Shown: positions 46,217 to 55,805 of the stretch, piece after piece
Layout of the letters: each line of letters begins with the position of its first letter
Position numbering within the stretch: the stretch's first letter is position 1
From: Deltaproteobacteria bacterium
GTDB lineage: Bacteria > Desulfobacterota > Binatia > UBA9968
Assembly (NCBI GenBank): GCA_016210115.1
Contig: JACQUW010000207.1
Span: 1-64,000 of the forward strand
Reading direction: 5' to 3'
Length of the DNA stretch: 64,000 nt
The notes under the pieces: model-generated
The model's database searches: none
What the model saw: only the letters and a program-made list of their open reading frames with translations
Told to the model about the DNA's origin: nothing
Position numbers and translations under genes: made by a program

Positions 46217-47707
46217 ATGGAGTCAATCTTTAAACCGGCTCTGTTGTTAATGTCGGGACGTTTCCTGGCATTTGCCGGAACCTTTTTGGTTCCCCTGGTG
46301 CTCGTCAGGGTCTTTGATCAGGCGGAATTCGGCACTTACAAGCAGCTTCTTTTGATCTACTCGACTCTATTCGGAATCGCCCAGTTCGGGATGGCAGAAA
46401 GCCTTTTTTATTTTCTTCCATCGTTTCAGGAACAGGCAGGGAAATACGTCGCCAATGCCCTGTTCATTTTGGCGGGCGTCGGGGCGGCGAGCCTGGGCAT
46501 ACTCGGTCTGGCGCGAGAGCAAGTATCCGCGTGGCTCGGCAATATGGCGCTTGCGGCGGATCTCCTCACCGTAGGTCTCTACCTGCTTTTCATGATCACC
46601 TCGGCTGTCCTGGAGATCGTGATGATCTCACGGAAGCGCTACTTCTGGGCCTCTGCTTCCTACGGAATCTCGGATCTCGTCCGGGCGGCCTTTCTCGTGG
46701 TTCCGGCCCTCCTGTTCGGTGAACTGAAATGGGTCATTCTTGGGGGCGCCGCTTTCGGTTTCGTCCGGCTTTGTGCGACGGCCTGGTATCTGATCTGGGA
46801 GTTCGACGGGGGACTGGAGCCTGACCGGGGGCTGATGAAACGCCAGCTTGCCTATGCCCTGCCGTTCCAAATGGCCGTGGTTGTGGAAATTCTGCAGGCG
46901 AATTTACATCAATATGCGGTTTCCTATCATTTTGATGCAGCGACCTTCGCGATTTACGCCGTGGGTTGCCTCCAGGTCCCGCTGGTTGAGCTGGTATTCA
47001 CCTCAACGGGTAACGTGATGATGGTGAGAATGAGCGAGGAGATCAGAAGCGGCCGGGGCGAAGCGGTGCTGGCGATCTGGAACGATATAGCCAGGAAACT
47101 CGCCCTGATCTTTGTCCCGCTTGTCGCGCTGCTTCTTGTCACAGCCCGCGAGCTGATCGTCTCGCTCTTCACGGAAACGTATCGTGCGAGCGTCCCCGTC
47201 TTCATGATCTGGTCGCTATCGATTCTGGGATTAGTGCTGCAGACCGACGGCACGCTGCGGGTTTATGCGGAGACGCGTTACTTGTTTTTGCTGAACCTCA
47301 TTCGCCTGTTGCTGGTCGCAGTCTCCGTCAATTTCTTTCTGGGCTTGTTCCATCTTCCGGGGGCGGCTCTCGCGGCGATTTCTGCGGATTTCATCTACCG
47401 GGGCCTTGGCTTGATCCGACTGAAAGGGCTCATGAGAGCCGCTATCTCGCAGCTTTTGCCGTGGCGCTCGTTTGTGCTTGTTCTTATGGCTTCAGCCGCC
47501 GCCGCTTTGCCGGCGTGGCTGGTAAAAATAGAACTCCAGCTTCCACCGCTCGGGCTGCTGATTACAACCTCTGTGGTTTATGCCGTGTCATATCTTGCGA
47601 TCCTCTATCGGTTCCTTCTAACCGACGATGAGAAGCTCAGCCTGATCAACTACGTGCAGAGGTTTGCGCTGGGACTGTTCGGAGCCAGCGATTTGAAACG
47701 GGGGTAA
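46217..47707 (+). CDS. Oligosaccharide flippase (Wzx-like, polysaccharide biosynthesis protein)
   Basis: 498 aa, 12-14 TM segments; 'MSGRFLAFAGTFLVPLVLVRVFDQAEFGTYKQLLLIYSTLFGIAQFGMAESLFYFLP'. Confidence 0.9.
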   Translation: MESIFKPALLLMSGRFLAFAGTFLVPLVLVRVFDQAEFGTYKQLLLIYSTLFGIAQFGMAESLFYFLPSFQEQAGKYVANALFILAGVGAASLGILGLAREQVSAWLGNMALAADLLTVGLYLLFMITSAVLEIVMISRKRYFWASASYGISDLVRAAFLVVPALLFGELKWVILGGAAFGFVRLCATAWYLIWEFDGGLEPDRGLMKRQLAYALPFQMAVVVEILQANLHQYAVSYHFDAATFAIYAVGCLQVPLVELVFTSTGNVMMVRMSEEIRSGRGEAVLAIWNDIARKLALIFVPLVALLLVTARELIVSLFTETYRASVPVFMIWSLSILGLVLQTDGTLRVYAETRYLFLLNLIRLLLVAVSVNFFLGLFHLPGAALAAISADFIYRGLGLIRLKGLMRAAISQLLPWRSFVLVLMASAAAALPAWLVKIELQLPPLGLLITTSVVYAVSYLAILYRFLLTDDEKLSLINYVQRFALGLFGASDLKRG

Positions 47708-47711
47708 GGTC

Positions 47712-49643
47712 ATGTGCGGCATCGCGGGCATTTTAACTCTGGACGGCCGGCCGGTCGATCGCGATCAGGTGCAGCGAATGTGCGACTCGATCGTTCACCG
47801 CGGCCCCGACGATGAGGGGTTATACTTCGGCGCAGGCGTGGGCCTGGGGATGCGCCGCCTGAGCATCATCGATCTCAAAACAGGCCATCAACCGATCAGC
47901 AACGAGGATGGCTCGATTTGGGTGGTTTTCAACGGAGAAATTTACAATTTCAAGGAGCTGCGCGCCGATCTGAAGCGCCGCGGCCATCTCTTTGCGACAG
48001 GGACCGACACCGAAACCATCGTCCATCTTTATGAGGAATATGGGAAGGATTGCGTCCAAAGGATGCGCGGGATGTTTACCTTCGCCGTTTGGGACAGCCG
48101 GCAAAGAACTTTGCTCCTGGCGCGCGACAGGCTGGGCATCAAGCCCCTGTACTTCGCGCAAGCCGGCAAAAAGCTGGTCTTTGCTTCCGAGCTAAAAGCC
48201 ATACTTCAACTGCCCGATGTCGAACGGCGGCTCGACTGGGGCAGCGTGAATTATCTTTTCAGCTTCCTATCGACGCCGGCTTCCAAAAGCATCCTTGAGG
48301 GGGTCCATAAGCTCGAGCCCGGGCATCTCCTCATCGCATCGCCCGGCCAGAGCTGGCGCATCGAAAGCTACTGGGACGTTCAGTTTGAGCCCGATTACCG
48401 CCATAGCGAGGAGTATTTCGTGGAGCGCCTCCGCGAGCTCATCGAGGAATCGGTCCGTCTCCGCCTTGTCAGCGAGGTGCCATTGGGCGCTTTCCTTAGC
48501 GGCGGCATCGATTCGAGCTCCATCGTGAGGACAATGGCGGGGCTATCAAGCGCGCCTGTCAAAACGTTTTCGATCGGATTTAACGAAGGCGGCTACAACG
48601 AACTGGAGTATGCGCGGCTCGTCGCAAAAAGGCTGGGCACGGAGCACCATGAGCTGGTTCTCGAGCCCGACGTTCTGGGAATCATCGATGACCTGCCCTG
48701 GTACCTCGACGAGCCCTTCGGCGACCCCTCGGCGATTCCCACTTACATGGTTTCGAAGCTCGCCTCCGAGCACGTCACGGTCGTGCTTTCGGGGGACGGC
48801 GGCGATGAGCTTTTCGCCGGCTATGATCGCTACGCGGTGGAAGAAAGGGAGAGGGCTTATCGGATACCCTCCCTGGTTCGGAACGGCCTCCGGCTCATGG
48901 CCGAAATGATGCCGGAGGGCATGAAAGGACGCAATTTCCTGCGCCATTTCTCTTATACCGGCGCGGAGCGTTACATGGACAGTTTGACGCTTTTTAGCCA
49001 TGAAGAGAAACAGAAGTTGTTTCAGCCCGAGGCATTTCGCCTGCTGAGAGAACAGGACTCATTGCCTTCAGAGATCGAATCGTTGTCGAAGATGAACGGC
49101 AACTGGCTTTCGGGCCTGCAATACCTGGATCTAAAGAGCTATCTCCCGCTGGATATACTCACGAAGGTGGACCGGATGAGCATGGCGCACTCCATAGAGG
49201 TACGCGTTCCGCTTCTGGATCACAAGCTCGTCGAGTTCGCGGCGACCATTCCGCCGGAACTGAAGCTGCGAAGGGGAATCACGAAGGACATTTTCAAGCG
49301 CGCCATGAGGGGGTTATTGCCGGATGAGATTATCGATCGGCCCAAAAAAGGCTTTGCGATTCCGCTCGGCAGTTGGTTCCGCGGGAAACTCGACCGCTTC
49401 GTCCGCGAGCTGTTGCTCTCTGAGACCACCCGGCGGCGGGGAATTTTGAGCCCGCCGTACATCGAAAAGATTCTCCAGCTCCACGAGAGAGGCCGGAATC
49501 TCGATTTTCAGATCTGGACGCTCATCTCGTTTGAGCTATGGTGTCGAAGATTTCTCGACCAAAGCCCGATATGTACGGTGCGCGGCGCGCCTCAGGATAG
49601 CCCGCCTGTCGTCGAATCGAGGGCTCAAGATTGCCCCGCTTAA
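47712..49643 (+). CDS. asnB: Glutamine-hydrolysing asparagine synthase-like amidotransferase (copy 1)
   Basis: 643 aa; 'MCGIAGILTLDGRPVDRDQVQRMCDSIVHRGPDDEG', 'PLGAFLSGGIDSSSIVRTMA', 'DKVDRMSMAHSIEVRVPLLDHKLVEF'-type motifs. Confidence 0.95.
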   Translation: MCGIAGILTLDGRPVDRDQVQRMCDSIVHRGPDDEGLYFGAGVGLGMRRLSIIDLKTGHQPISNEDGSIWVVFNGEIYNFKELRADLKRRGHLFATGTDTETIVHLYEEYGKDCVQRMRGMFTFAVWDSRQRTLLLARDRLGIKPLYFAQAGKKLVFASELKAILQLPDVERRLDWGSVNYLFSFLSTPASKSILEGVHKLEPGHLLIASPGQSWRIESYWDVQFEPDYRHSEEYFVERLRELIEESVRLRLVSEVPLGAFLSGGIDSSSIVRTMAGLSSAPVKTFSIGFNEGGYNELEYARLVAKRLGTEHHELVLEPDVLGIIDDLPWYLDEPFGDPSAIPTYMVSKLASEHVTVVLSGDGGDELFAGYDRYAVEERERAYRIPSLVRNGLRLMAEMMPEGMKGRNFLRHFSYTGAERYMDSLTLFSHEEKQKLFQPEAFRLLREQDSLPSEIESLSKMNGNWLSGLQYLDLKSYLPLDILTKVDRMSMAHSIEVRVPLLDHKLVEFAATIPPELKLRRGITKDIFKRAMRGLLPDEIIDRPKKGFAIPLGSWFRGKLDRFVRELLLSETTRRRGILSPPYIEKILQLHERGRNLDFQIWTLISFELWCRRFLDQSPICTVRGAPQDSPPVVESRAQDCPA

Positions 49644-49723
49644 GTCTGTTCCAGCCTGGAACCGCTCGAAAAAGATAATCGGGCGCCACGCGCCGGATTC
49701 TGGCAACCGCTTCTGGAGAGATT

Positions 49724-51448
49724 ATGCGCGATGAGTTCAAGACCAGCCGTCTCAGAGTGATCGTGTTCACGTCCGGACCCCTGAGTGCCGTCAACCGCGT
49801 TTTCTTTGAGCGCCTTGCCGGGGATCCGCTGGTCGAGTTATGCGCCATCATCGTGGACGCCTATGAGAGAGCGAAAAAACCGCTGCCGTCTCGCGTCCTC
49901 AAGGGATTGCGCGAAGAGGGCTGGGGGTGGCTGGCGTTTAAGCTCAGGTCAGCCGTGGCGGCGTTGGTCGGGAAGATGGTTCGGCGTTTTTTTGAATGGC
50001 TCCATCCGCCGGTGGGCGCAGACGAATCTTATGAGACGCTGCAGCAGAAAACGGGGATCCCCGTCTATTGCGTTCCCGACATTCACGACGAACAAAGCCT
50101 GGCTCTGATCAAATCCTTGCGGCCCAAACTCGGGGTCATCGTGGGAAGCCGAATCCTTCGCGATGCGGTCATTACGATTCCCGATCACGGCACGCTCAAC
50201 ATCCACAAGAGAAAAGTTCCGGACTACCGTGGAGGAGGGCCGGTGGGTTATTGGGAGGTGCTCGCGGGGGAGGCCTCTATCGGCGTGACAATTCACTACG
50301 CGCTCTCCAAAGTGGATTCAGGGGCTGTGCTGGCGGAATCGAGCATTCCCATCGAAGAGTGTGACACCCTGGAAAGTCTCCAGATCAAAGCGGACATTCT
50401 TGGCGCGAATCTCTATCACGAGACAATCAGAAAATGCGCTCTGGGGTCTTGGGAAGGAGTGCCGCAGGATACGTCGCGCGGCAAGACCTACCGGGCGCCA
50501 AGCGAATTTCGCGTTTGGCAACTTCAGAAACGCCTGAGCCAGAACGCGGCGAAGCGAATGCCGGGTATGGAAGGCTGCCTCTCCTGGCCCGCGAGAATGC
50601 GCATTATGCTGCAGTACGGCATTTTGCTCCCCTGGCTCATGCGCCTCAGGAAGAGGCTCAAGGAAGACCGGCGGGCCCCGATCTGCATCTTTTTCTACCA
50701 TCTCGTCACCAACCGGCCGGTCAATCACCTTTGCCTTTCCCTGGAAGACTTTGTTCGGCAGATGGAATTTCTCCGCCGCTATTACAAAGTGCTTTCGCTG
50801 CAGGACGCGGTCAGACGACTCGAATCCGGGGAGACCGACGAAATTGCCGTCGCGTTGACATTCGACGACGGCTACAAAGACAACACCTGGGCGATCGAGT
50901 ACTTACGTTACTTTGGAGTGCCGGCGGCGTTTTTCGTCTCCATCGGTCACATCCTCGACGGCAGTGGTTTTGAGCATGACACCTCCAAGGGATTTAAAGA
51001 AGCGCTTCCGATGGGTGAGGCGGATGTCGGGAGGCTCGCTGCAGAAGGTTTTGTCATAGGATCGCATGGCGTGTATCACGAGGATTTTGGCCAACTCGAT
51101 CCGGCAAAGGCAGACGAGGTGCTTCGGGAAAGCCGTGAATTGATCAATCGAGTGACCGGACGGCTGCCCGAGCACTTCTCGTTTCCGAAGGGGCAAAGGG
51201 GGAGCAATATTACCGGGGAAGGCTTTGCGCTCGCGAACCGGCACTACCGGTACGTTTACTCGGCTTATGGTGGATACAACTTTCCCTCACGAGAGCGCCG
51301 GCACTTCCTCAGGATAGCCAACCCCAGCGACGTGCTTTCACTGGCCATGATCATGGACGGCTACACAGGCTTCCGCCGGTGTCTGTCCGGAGATGCTGTG
51401 GGCCTGAAAACCGAATCGCTTCCGCCGTATTGCGAGAATGAAATTTAG
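49724..51448 (+). CDS. Formyltransferase - polysaccharide deacetylase fusion
   Basis: 574 aa; N-terminal 'IPDHGTLNIHKRKVPDYRGGGPVGYWEVLAGEASIGVTIHYALSKVDSGAVLAE' (Formyl_trans_N); C-terminal 'ICIFFYHLV...AVALTFDDGYKDNTWAIEYLRYFGVPAAFFVSIGHI...IGSHGVYHEDF' (NodB). Confidence 0.88.
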   Translation: MRDEFKTSRLRVIVFTSGPLSAVNRVFFERLAGDPLVELCAIIVDAYERAKKPLPSRVLKGLREEGWGWLAFKLRSAVAALVGKMVRRFFEWLHPPVGADESYETLQQKTGIPVYCVPDIHDEQSLALIKSLRPKLGVIVGSRILRDAVITIPDHGTLNIHKRKVPDYRGGGPVGYWEVLAGEASIGVTIHYALSKVDSGAVLAESSIPIEECDTLESLQIKADILGANLYHETIRKCALGSWEGVPQDTSRGKTYRAPSEFRVWQLQKRLSQNAAKRMPGMEGCLSWPARMRIMLQYGILLPWLMRLRKRLKEDRRAPICIFFYHLVTNRPVNHLCLSLEDFVRQMEFLRRYYKVLSLQDAVRRLESGETDEIAVALTFDDGYKDNTWAIEYLRYFGVPAAFFVSIGHILDGSGFEHDTSKGFKEALPMGEADVGRLAAEGFVIGSHGVYHEDFGQLDPAKADEVLRESRELINRVTGRLPEHFSFPKGQRGSNITGEGFALANRHYRYVYSAYGGYNFPSRERRHFLRIANPSDVLSLAMIMDGYTGFRRCLSGDAVGLKTESLPPYCENEI

Positions 51449-51490
51449 TGGCTCTGATGGGCGCTTCGCGCGCCCTGCTGGAGGGTTGCG

Positions 51491-52588
51491 TTGACACAAG
51501 TGCGGAATTTTGACCGCCGGGACGCGCTTCCCAGGATTGCCTTGGTTGCAGCCAGCCTGGACATCCTTGGCGGGCAGGGAGTTCAGGCGCGCATTTTGGT
51601 AGAGAGGCTTCGCAGCGATGGGTATGAAGTCGCGTTTGTTCCGATAAACCCAACCTTTCCGCCCGGGCTCCGCTGGCTCAGGCAGTTTCCCTATGTGCGG
51701 ACTCTCTTTAATCAGGCGTTTTACATTCCGAGTCTCGCGCGGCTTCGATTTGCTGATGTGGTCCATGTTTTTTCTGCTTCCTATTGGTCTTTTCTGCTTG
51801 CCACGTTGCCGGCGATGCTTGCAGGTCGCCTTTTGAAAAAGCGGGTCGTGCTTAACTACCACAGCGGTGAGGCCGAAGATCATCTGGCGCGGTGGGGAAT
51901 GTTGGTCCATCCCTGGCTGCGCCTGGCTGATGAGATTGTGGTTCCTTCGGAGTACCTCCAAAAAGTATTTGCGCGCTATCAGCACAAAGCGCGCGTGGTC
52001 CGGAACATCGTGGAGACCTCTCAGTATCGTTATCGGGAGCGAATGCCGCTCCGGCCCAAGCTGCTGTCGACCCGCAATCTCGATCCGTACTATCGGGTGG
52101 ACAATACTCTCAGAGCCTTCGCCTTCCTGAAAGAACGCTATCCGGATGCCTCGCTTCTCGTGGCAGGATGCGGGAGCGAAGAAGGACGGCTGAGAGAACT
52201 CGCGTCATCCTTTCTTAATGACGGGATACGCTTTGTGGGGCGGGTGGAGCCTCCTCGCGTACCTGAGCTTTATGATCGCGCCGATATCTTCGTAAACTCT
52301 TCCGTGGTTGACAATCAGCCATTATCCGTCCTGGAGGCGTTCGCCTCCGGCCTACCTGTCGTCACAACGCCAACCGGCGATATCGGCGCCATGGTGCGCG
52401 ACGGAGAAACGGGCGTCATCGTTCCTCAAGGCGATCCGGCCGCCATGGCCAACGCGATAGCGGGCTTGCTCGAGAAACCGGATCAGGCTTTCCAGATGGC
52501 GCGGCGCGCGCGCGAGGAAGTTCAAAACTATACCTGGTCAAAGGTTCGCAAGGAGTGGGCGGAAGTCTATTCAGGAGGAGCGCTTTGA
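51491..52588 (+). CDS. Glycosyltransferase family 4
   Basis: 365 aa, TTG start; 'ASLDILGGQGVQARILVERLRSDGYEV', 'DIFVNSSVVDNQPLSVLEAFASGLPVVTTPTGDIGAMVRDGETGVIVPQGDPAAMA'. Confidence 0.9.
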   Translation: MTQVRNFDRRDALPRIALVAASLDILGGQGVQARILVERLRSDGYEVAFVPINPTFPPGLRWLRQFPYVRTLFNQAFYIPSLARLRFADVVHVFSASYWSFLLATLPAMLAGRLLKKRVVLNYHSGEAEDHLARWGMLVHPWLRLADEIVVPSEYLQKVFARYQHKARVVRNIVETSQYRYRERMPLRPKLLSTRNLDPYYRVDNTLRAFAFLKERYPDASLLVAGCGSEEGRLRELASSFLNDGIRFVGRVEPPRVPELYDRADIFVNSSVVDNQPLSVLEAFASGLPVVTTPTGDIGAMVRDGETGVIVPQGDPAAMANAIAGLLEKPDQAFQMARRAREEVQNYTWSKVRKEWAEVYSGGAL

Positions 52589-54798
52589 CCTTCCAACGGT
52601 TATTGAAGATGGGAATGACGGAACTGGCTTACCGCGGGCGGCAGGAGGTCTCGAAACGCCTCGATCGTGTGCTTACAAAGAGAATCCAGGCTCGGTTATC
52701 CACTCTCTTTTCGGAGACGGCCCGTGATTCATCCCCGTTCGGAATTCAGCCGACCGCAAGGCCGGTAGATTTTAATGGGACGGGCCGCCGCGCGCTCTTC
52801 GACCGGCTCCACCGGACGGGCTCCGAGCGCTTCTTCGAGGGGGCCGTGACCGAGCACATGGGGTCGCTTTTTGCGGAGCAGTTTTCCAAAAACCGCAACG
52901 AGCTTCTGGCCGCTGCCAACTCGGTCTGCCGGAAAAGATTTGATTTACTCGGTTACCGCAACCTCTTCTTCGGCGATCCTGTGGACTGGCACCTGGATCC
53001 GGTGGCCGGCCGGCGCGCGCCGTTGGTTCACTGGAGTGAGATCGATCCCCTCGATTGGGAGACTGTCGGAGATAGCAAGATCATATGGGAGCTCAATCGC
53101 CACCAGTGGATCCTTCCTCTCGGACAGGCGTACCGCTTGACCGGCGACGAGCGTTATGCCGAGGCGTTCGCCGGCTCGTTCCACGAATGGCTCGAGGCGA
53201 ACCCGCCCGGCATTGGAATTAACTGGACGAGCAGCCTGGAACTGGCCCTACGACTCATCTCCTGGTCCTGGGCCCTCTTCCTGTTCCGGGATTCCAAAAC
53301 GATCTCTCCCGAGCTTTTTAGCCTGGTGATCGAACAAATGTCGCTCCACGCCGCGCACGTACAGAAATATCTTTCCTATTATTTCGCGCCGAATACCCAC
53401 CTGACCGGAGAAGCTCTCGGCCTTTTCTATGCGGGTCTCCTTTTCTCCGGGATGCGGCAGGGCCGCCGTTGGCGTGATCTTGGCGTGCGGATTTTGTTGG
53501 AACAGAGCGAGCGCCACATCTTGCCCGACGGCGTCTATTTTGAGCAGTCCACGTGCTACCAGCGGTATACGGTGGAGATTTATCTCCACTTTCTGATCCT
53601 GGCGGCGCGAAATGGAATCGCAATTCCCGAAGCGCTCGGGAAGCGAGTGCAAGCGCTGCTCGATTTTCTTCTCGCGATTCGAAATCCCGATGGCTCGATC
53701 CCGCAAATCGGCGATGCGGACGGGGGCTGGTTGCTGCCGCTTGCGCCGCGCGCTCACGACGATTTTGGCGCAATCTTTTCCACTGCCGCGGTATGGTTCC
53801 GCCGGCCCGATTACGCGTGGGCAGCCGGTGGCCTCGGGCCGGAGACCCTCTGGTTGCTCGGGCCATCCGCAATGAAAGCCTTTGAGGAGCTAAACTCCGC
53901 ACCACCGAAGGCTTCGCCTTCGCGGACTTTCAGCGAAGGCGGCTACGTGGTTATGCAAAACGGGTGGGAAGAGAACGGCCATCGGTTGATCTTCGATGTG
54001 GGGCCTCTCGGCTGCCCGTTCAATGCCGGGCACGGGCATGCTGATCTCCTCAGCCTCCAGTGCTCCGTTTTTGGTGAACCGATCCTCATCGATCCCGGGA
54101 CCTATTGTTACACTTCGGAGCCCGAATGGAGAGACTACTTCCGCAGCACCGCCGCCCACAACGCAGTTGTGGTGGATGACGCCAGCCAGGCCGAGCCCGC
54201 CGGCCCGTTTAAATGGAAAGCGCGACCAGGAGCGCGGTTGCGCAACTGGGTCTCCTGCGACGCCTATGACTTTGCCGATGCCGAGCACGACGCTTATCAT
54301 TATCTCCCCGATCCGGTGACTCATCGCAGGCGGGTGGCGTTCATTAAGCCCCGTTATTGGATCGTGCTCGATGATCTGGAGGGGAAAGCGGAACACCGAG
54401 TCGAGCTGCGCTTCCAGTTCGCACCCGTGGAAGTGATATTGAATTCTGAGAATTGGGCGCGTGCTTCAGGCAGCCGCGGGCGGGGAGTCTGGATCAAGTC
54501 TTTTGCCACTGTTCCCGTCCAAGCCCGCCTCTGCAAAGGCGACCGGGCGCCGATCAGCGGCTGGATTTCACCGGCTTACGGCCAGCGCGAGGCCGCTCCG
54601 GCTCTCAGCTACTCGGCCGTGGCGGCCCTGCCGCTCCGGATTTTAACGCTGCTGCTGCCCGTCGAGGAACTTTCGGGCGTCGTTCCGCACGTCTCGCTGT
54701 TGGTCGATAATGCCTCTGTCCCTGTGGGACTAAGTTTCGGGACGAAAGAACGCGTTATCTTCGATGACGATGGAGTACGGCTTGCGACAAGCAGCTAA
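52585..54798 (+). CDS. Heparinase II/III family protein
   Basis: ORF 52555..54798; 'IIWELNRHQWILPLGQAYRLTGDERYAEAF', 'NTHLTGEALGLFYAGLLF', 'GHGHADLLSLQCSVFGEPILIDPGTYCY...YFRSTAAHNAVVVDDASQ'. Confidence 0.93.
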   Translation: MTFQRLLKMGMTELAYRGRQEVSKRLDRVLTKRIQARLSTLFSETARDSSPFGIQPTARPVDFNGTGRRALFDRLHRTGSERFFEGAVTEHMGSLFAEQFSKNRNELLAAANSVCRKRFDLLGYRNLFFGDPVDWHLDPVAGRRAPLVHWSEIDPLDWETVGDSKIIWELNRHQWILPLGQAYRLTGDERYAEAFAGSFHEWLEANPPGIGINWTSSLELALRLISWSWALFLFRDSKTISPELFSLVIEQMSLHAAHVQKYLSYYFAPNTHLTGEALGLFYAGLLFSGMRQGRRWRDLGVRILLEQSERHILPDGVYFEQSTCYQRYTVEIYLHFLILAARNGIAIPEALGKRVQALLDFLLAIRNPDGSIPQIGDADGGWLLPLAPRAHDDFGAIFSTAAVWFRRPDYAWAAGGLGPETLWLLGPSAMKAFEELNSAPPKASPSRTFSEGGYVVMQNGWEENGHRLIFDVGPLGCPFNAGHGHADLLSLQCSVFGEPILIDPGTYCYTSEPEWRDYFRSTAAHNAVVVDDASQAEPAGPFKWKARPGARLRNWVSCDAYDFADAEHDAYHYLPDPVTHRRRVAFIKPRYWIVLDDLEGKAEHRVELRFQFAPVEVILNSENWARASGSRGRGVWIKSFATVPVQARLCKGDRAPISGWISPAYGQREAAPALSYSAVAALPLRILTLLLPVEELSGVVPHVSLLVDNASVPVGLSFGTKERVIFDDDGVRLATSS

Positions 54799-54827
54799 AC
54801 AAGGAAGGAACAGGGAAGGAAGATCGG

Positions 54828-55661
54828 ATGACCGAAATCACCGGTGAAATCGCTTTTGTCGATTCCGAATCCATCCTGGTCCAATGGAAGTTCACCGGGA
54901 TCTGGCTCTCATTCGGGATCAGGCGCACGATCTCGCTTGCGAGCAGGGCGATAAGGAAGATCAGATCCGATGGCCTGATCGAAAGTTTGAAATACACGAG
55001 AGAATGGATTTCGGAGAACTATCATGAGTGGCGGCTCGGGATTGAATCGGCCGAGTACGTCCAAGCGAGGGATCTTGGAATCGACGGAGTCGACTACGCG
55101 CCTGCAGATTATAGAAGTCTTACTACGGCCCTGAGGGGGCTCGACATCTCACCCGCCAGGGACGTTTTTCTGGACTATGGATCCGGCAAAGGGAGGGTGG
55201 TCGTTATGGCAGCGACCTATCCGTTTCGCAGAGTCATCGGTGTGGAGCTTTCGGAACAGCTCAATGCCATCGCCCGCAAGAACATACAACGAGCGGCCCG
55301 GAAATTGAGATGCAACGAGATCGAGATCATAACCGCCGACGCCTCGACCTATCGGGTCCCCGACGACGTGACCGTCGTATTTCTTAATATCGGGGGTCGA
55401 ATTCTGGCTGCGGTCCTCGAGAGACTGAACGAGTCGATGGCAAAATCTCCCAGGAAGATCACCATTCTTTTCAAGTATCCGCGCTGGGTTGATAATCTCC
55501 TCGGCCAATGCGATTGGCTCACCGTGCGCAGGGAGATCCCGTGTTACTCGGAATTCGGCGAGAGATTTTTGGTCTACGAAACCACCGCCACCCGATTCAA
55601 GTCGCTGCCGCGGATAGTCGGCTCAAAACCCATCCCTTCGAGCTCTTCGCTTCGAGAATAA
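54828..55661 (+). CDS. Class I SAM-dependent methyltransferase
   Basis: 277 aa; 'DVFLDYGSGKGRVVVMAATYPFRRVIGVELSEQLNAIARKNIQRA'. Confidence 0.85.
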   Translation: MTEITGEIAFVDSESILVQWKFTGIWLSFGIRRTISLASRAIRKIRSDGLIESLKYTREWISENYHEWRLGIESAEYVQARDLGIDGVDYAPADYRSLTTALRGLDISPARDVFLDYGSGKGRVVVMAATYPFRRVIGVELSEQLNAIARKNIQRAARKLRCNEIEIITADASTYRVPDDVTVVFLNIGGRILAAVLERLNESMAKSPRKITILFKYPRWVDNLLGQCDWLTVRREIPCYSEFGERFLVYETTATRFKSLPRIVGSKPIPSSSSLRE

Positions 55662-55680
55662 TAGCCAAATTATTTTAATA

Positions 55681-55740
55681 CTCCCCACTCTGACCCCTTC
55701 GACAGGCTCAGGGCAAGCCCTTTCCGCAAAGGGAGAGGGA
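55681..55740 (-). repeat. Dispersed palindromic intergenic repeat, copy 2
   Basis: ctccccactctgaccccttcgacaggctcagggcaagccctttccgcaaagggagaggga; reverse complement aligns with 10100-10158. Confidence 0.65.
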
Positions 55741-55805
55741 ATCTAAGAAATCTCCCCTCTCTTGACGGGAGGGGATTGAGGGGAGGGTGAATTGGAAATA
55801 CGTCC

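Noticed and set aside
45465-46226. 253-aa minus-strand ORF opposite the phosphatase-superfamily gene
   Set aside because: No motif; the plus strand has a coherent protein in tight operon spacing.
53908-53935. GAAGGC-TTC-GCCTTC palindrome inside the heparinase gene
   Set aside because: Lies within the coding sequence and is explained by codons for a low-conservation loop; no independent evidence of function.
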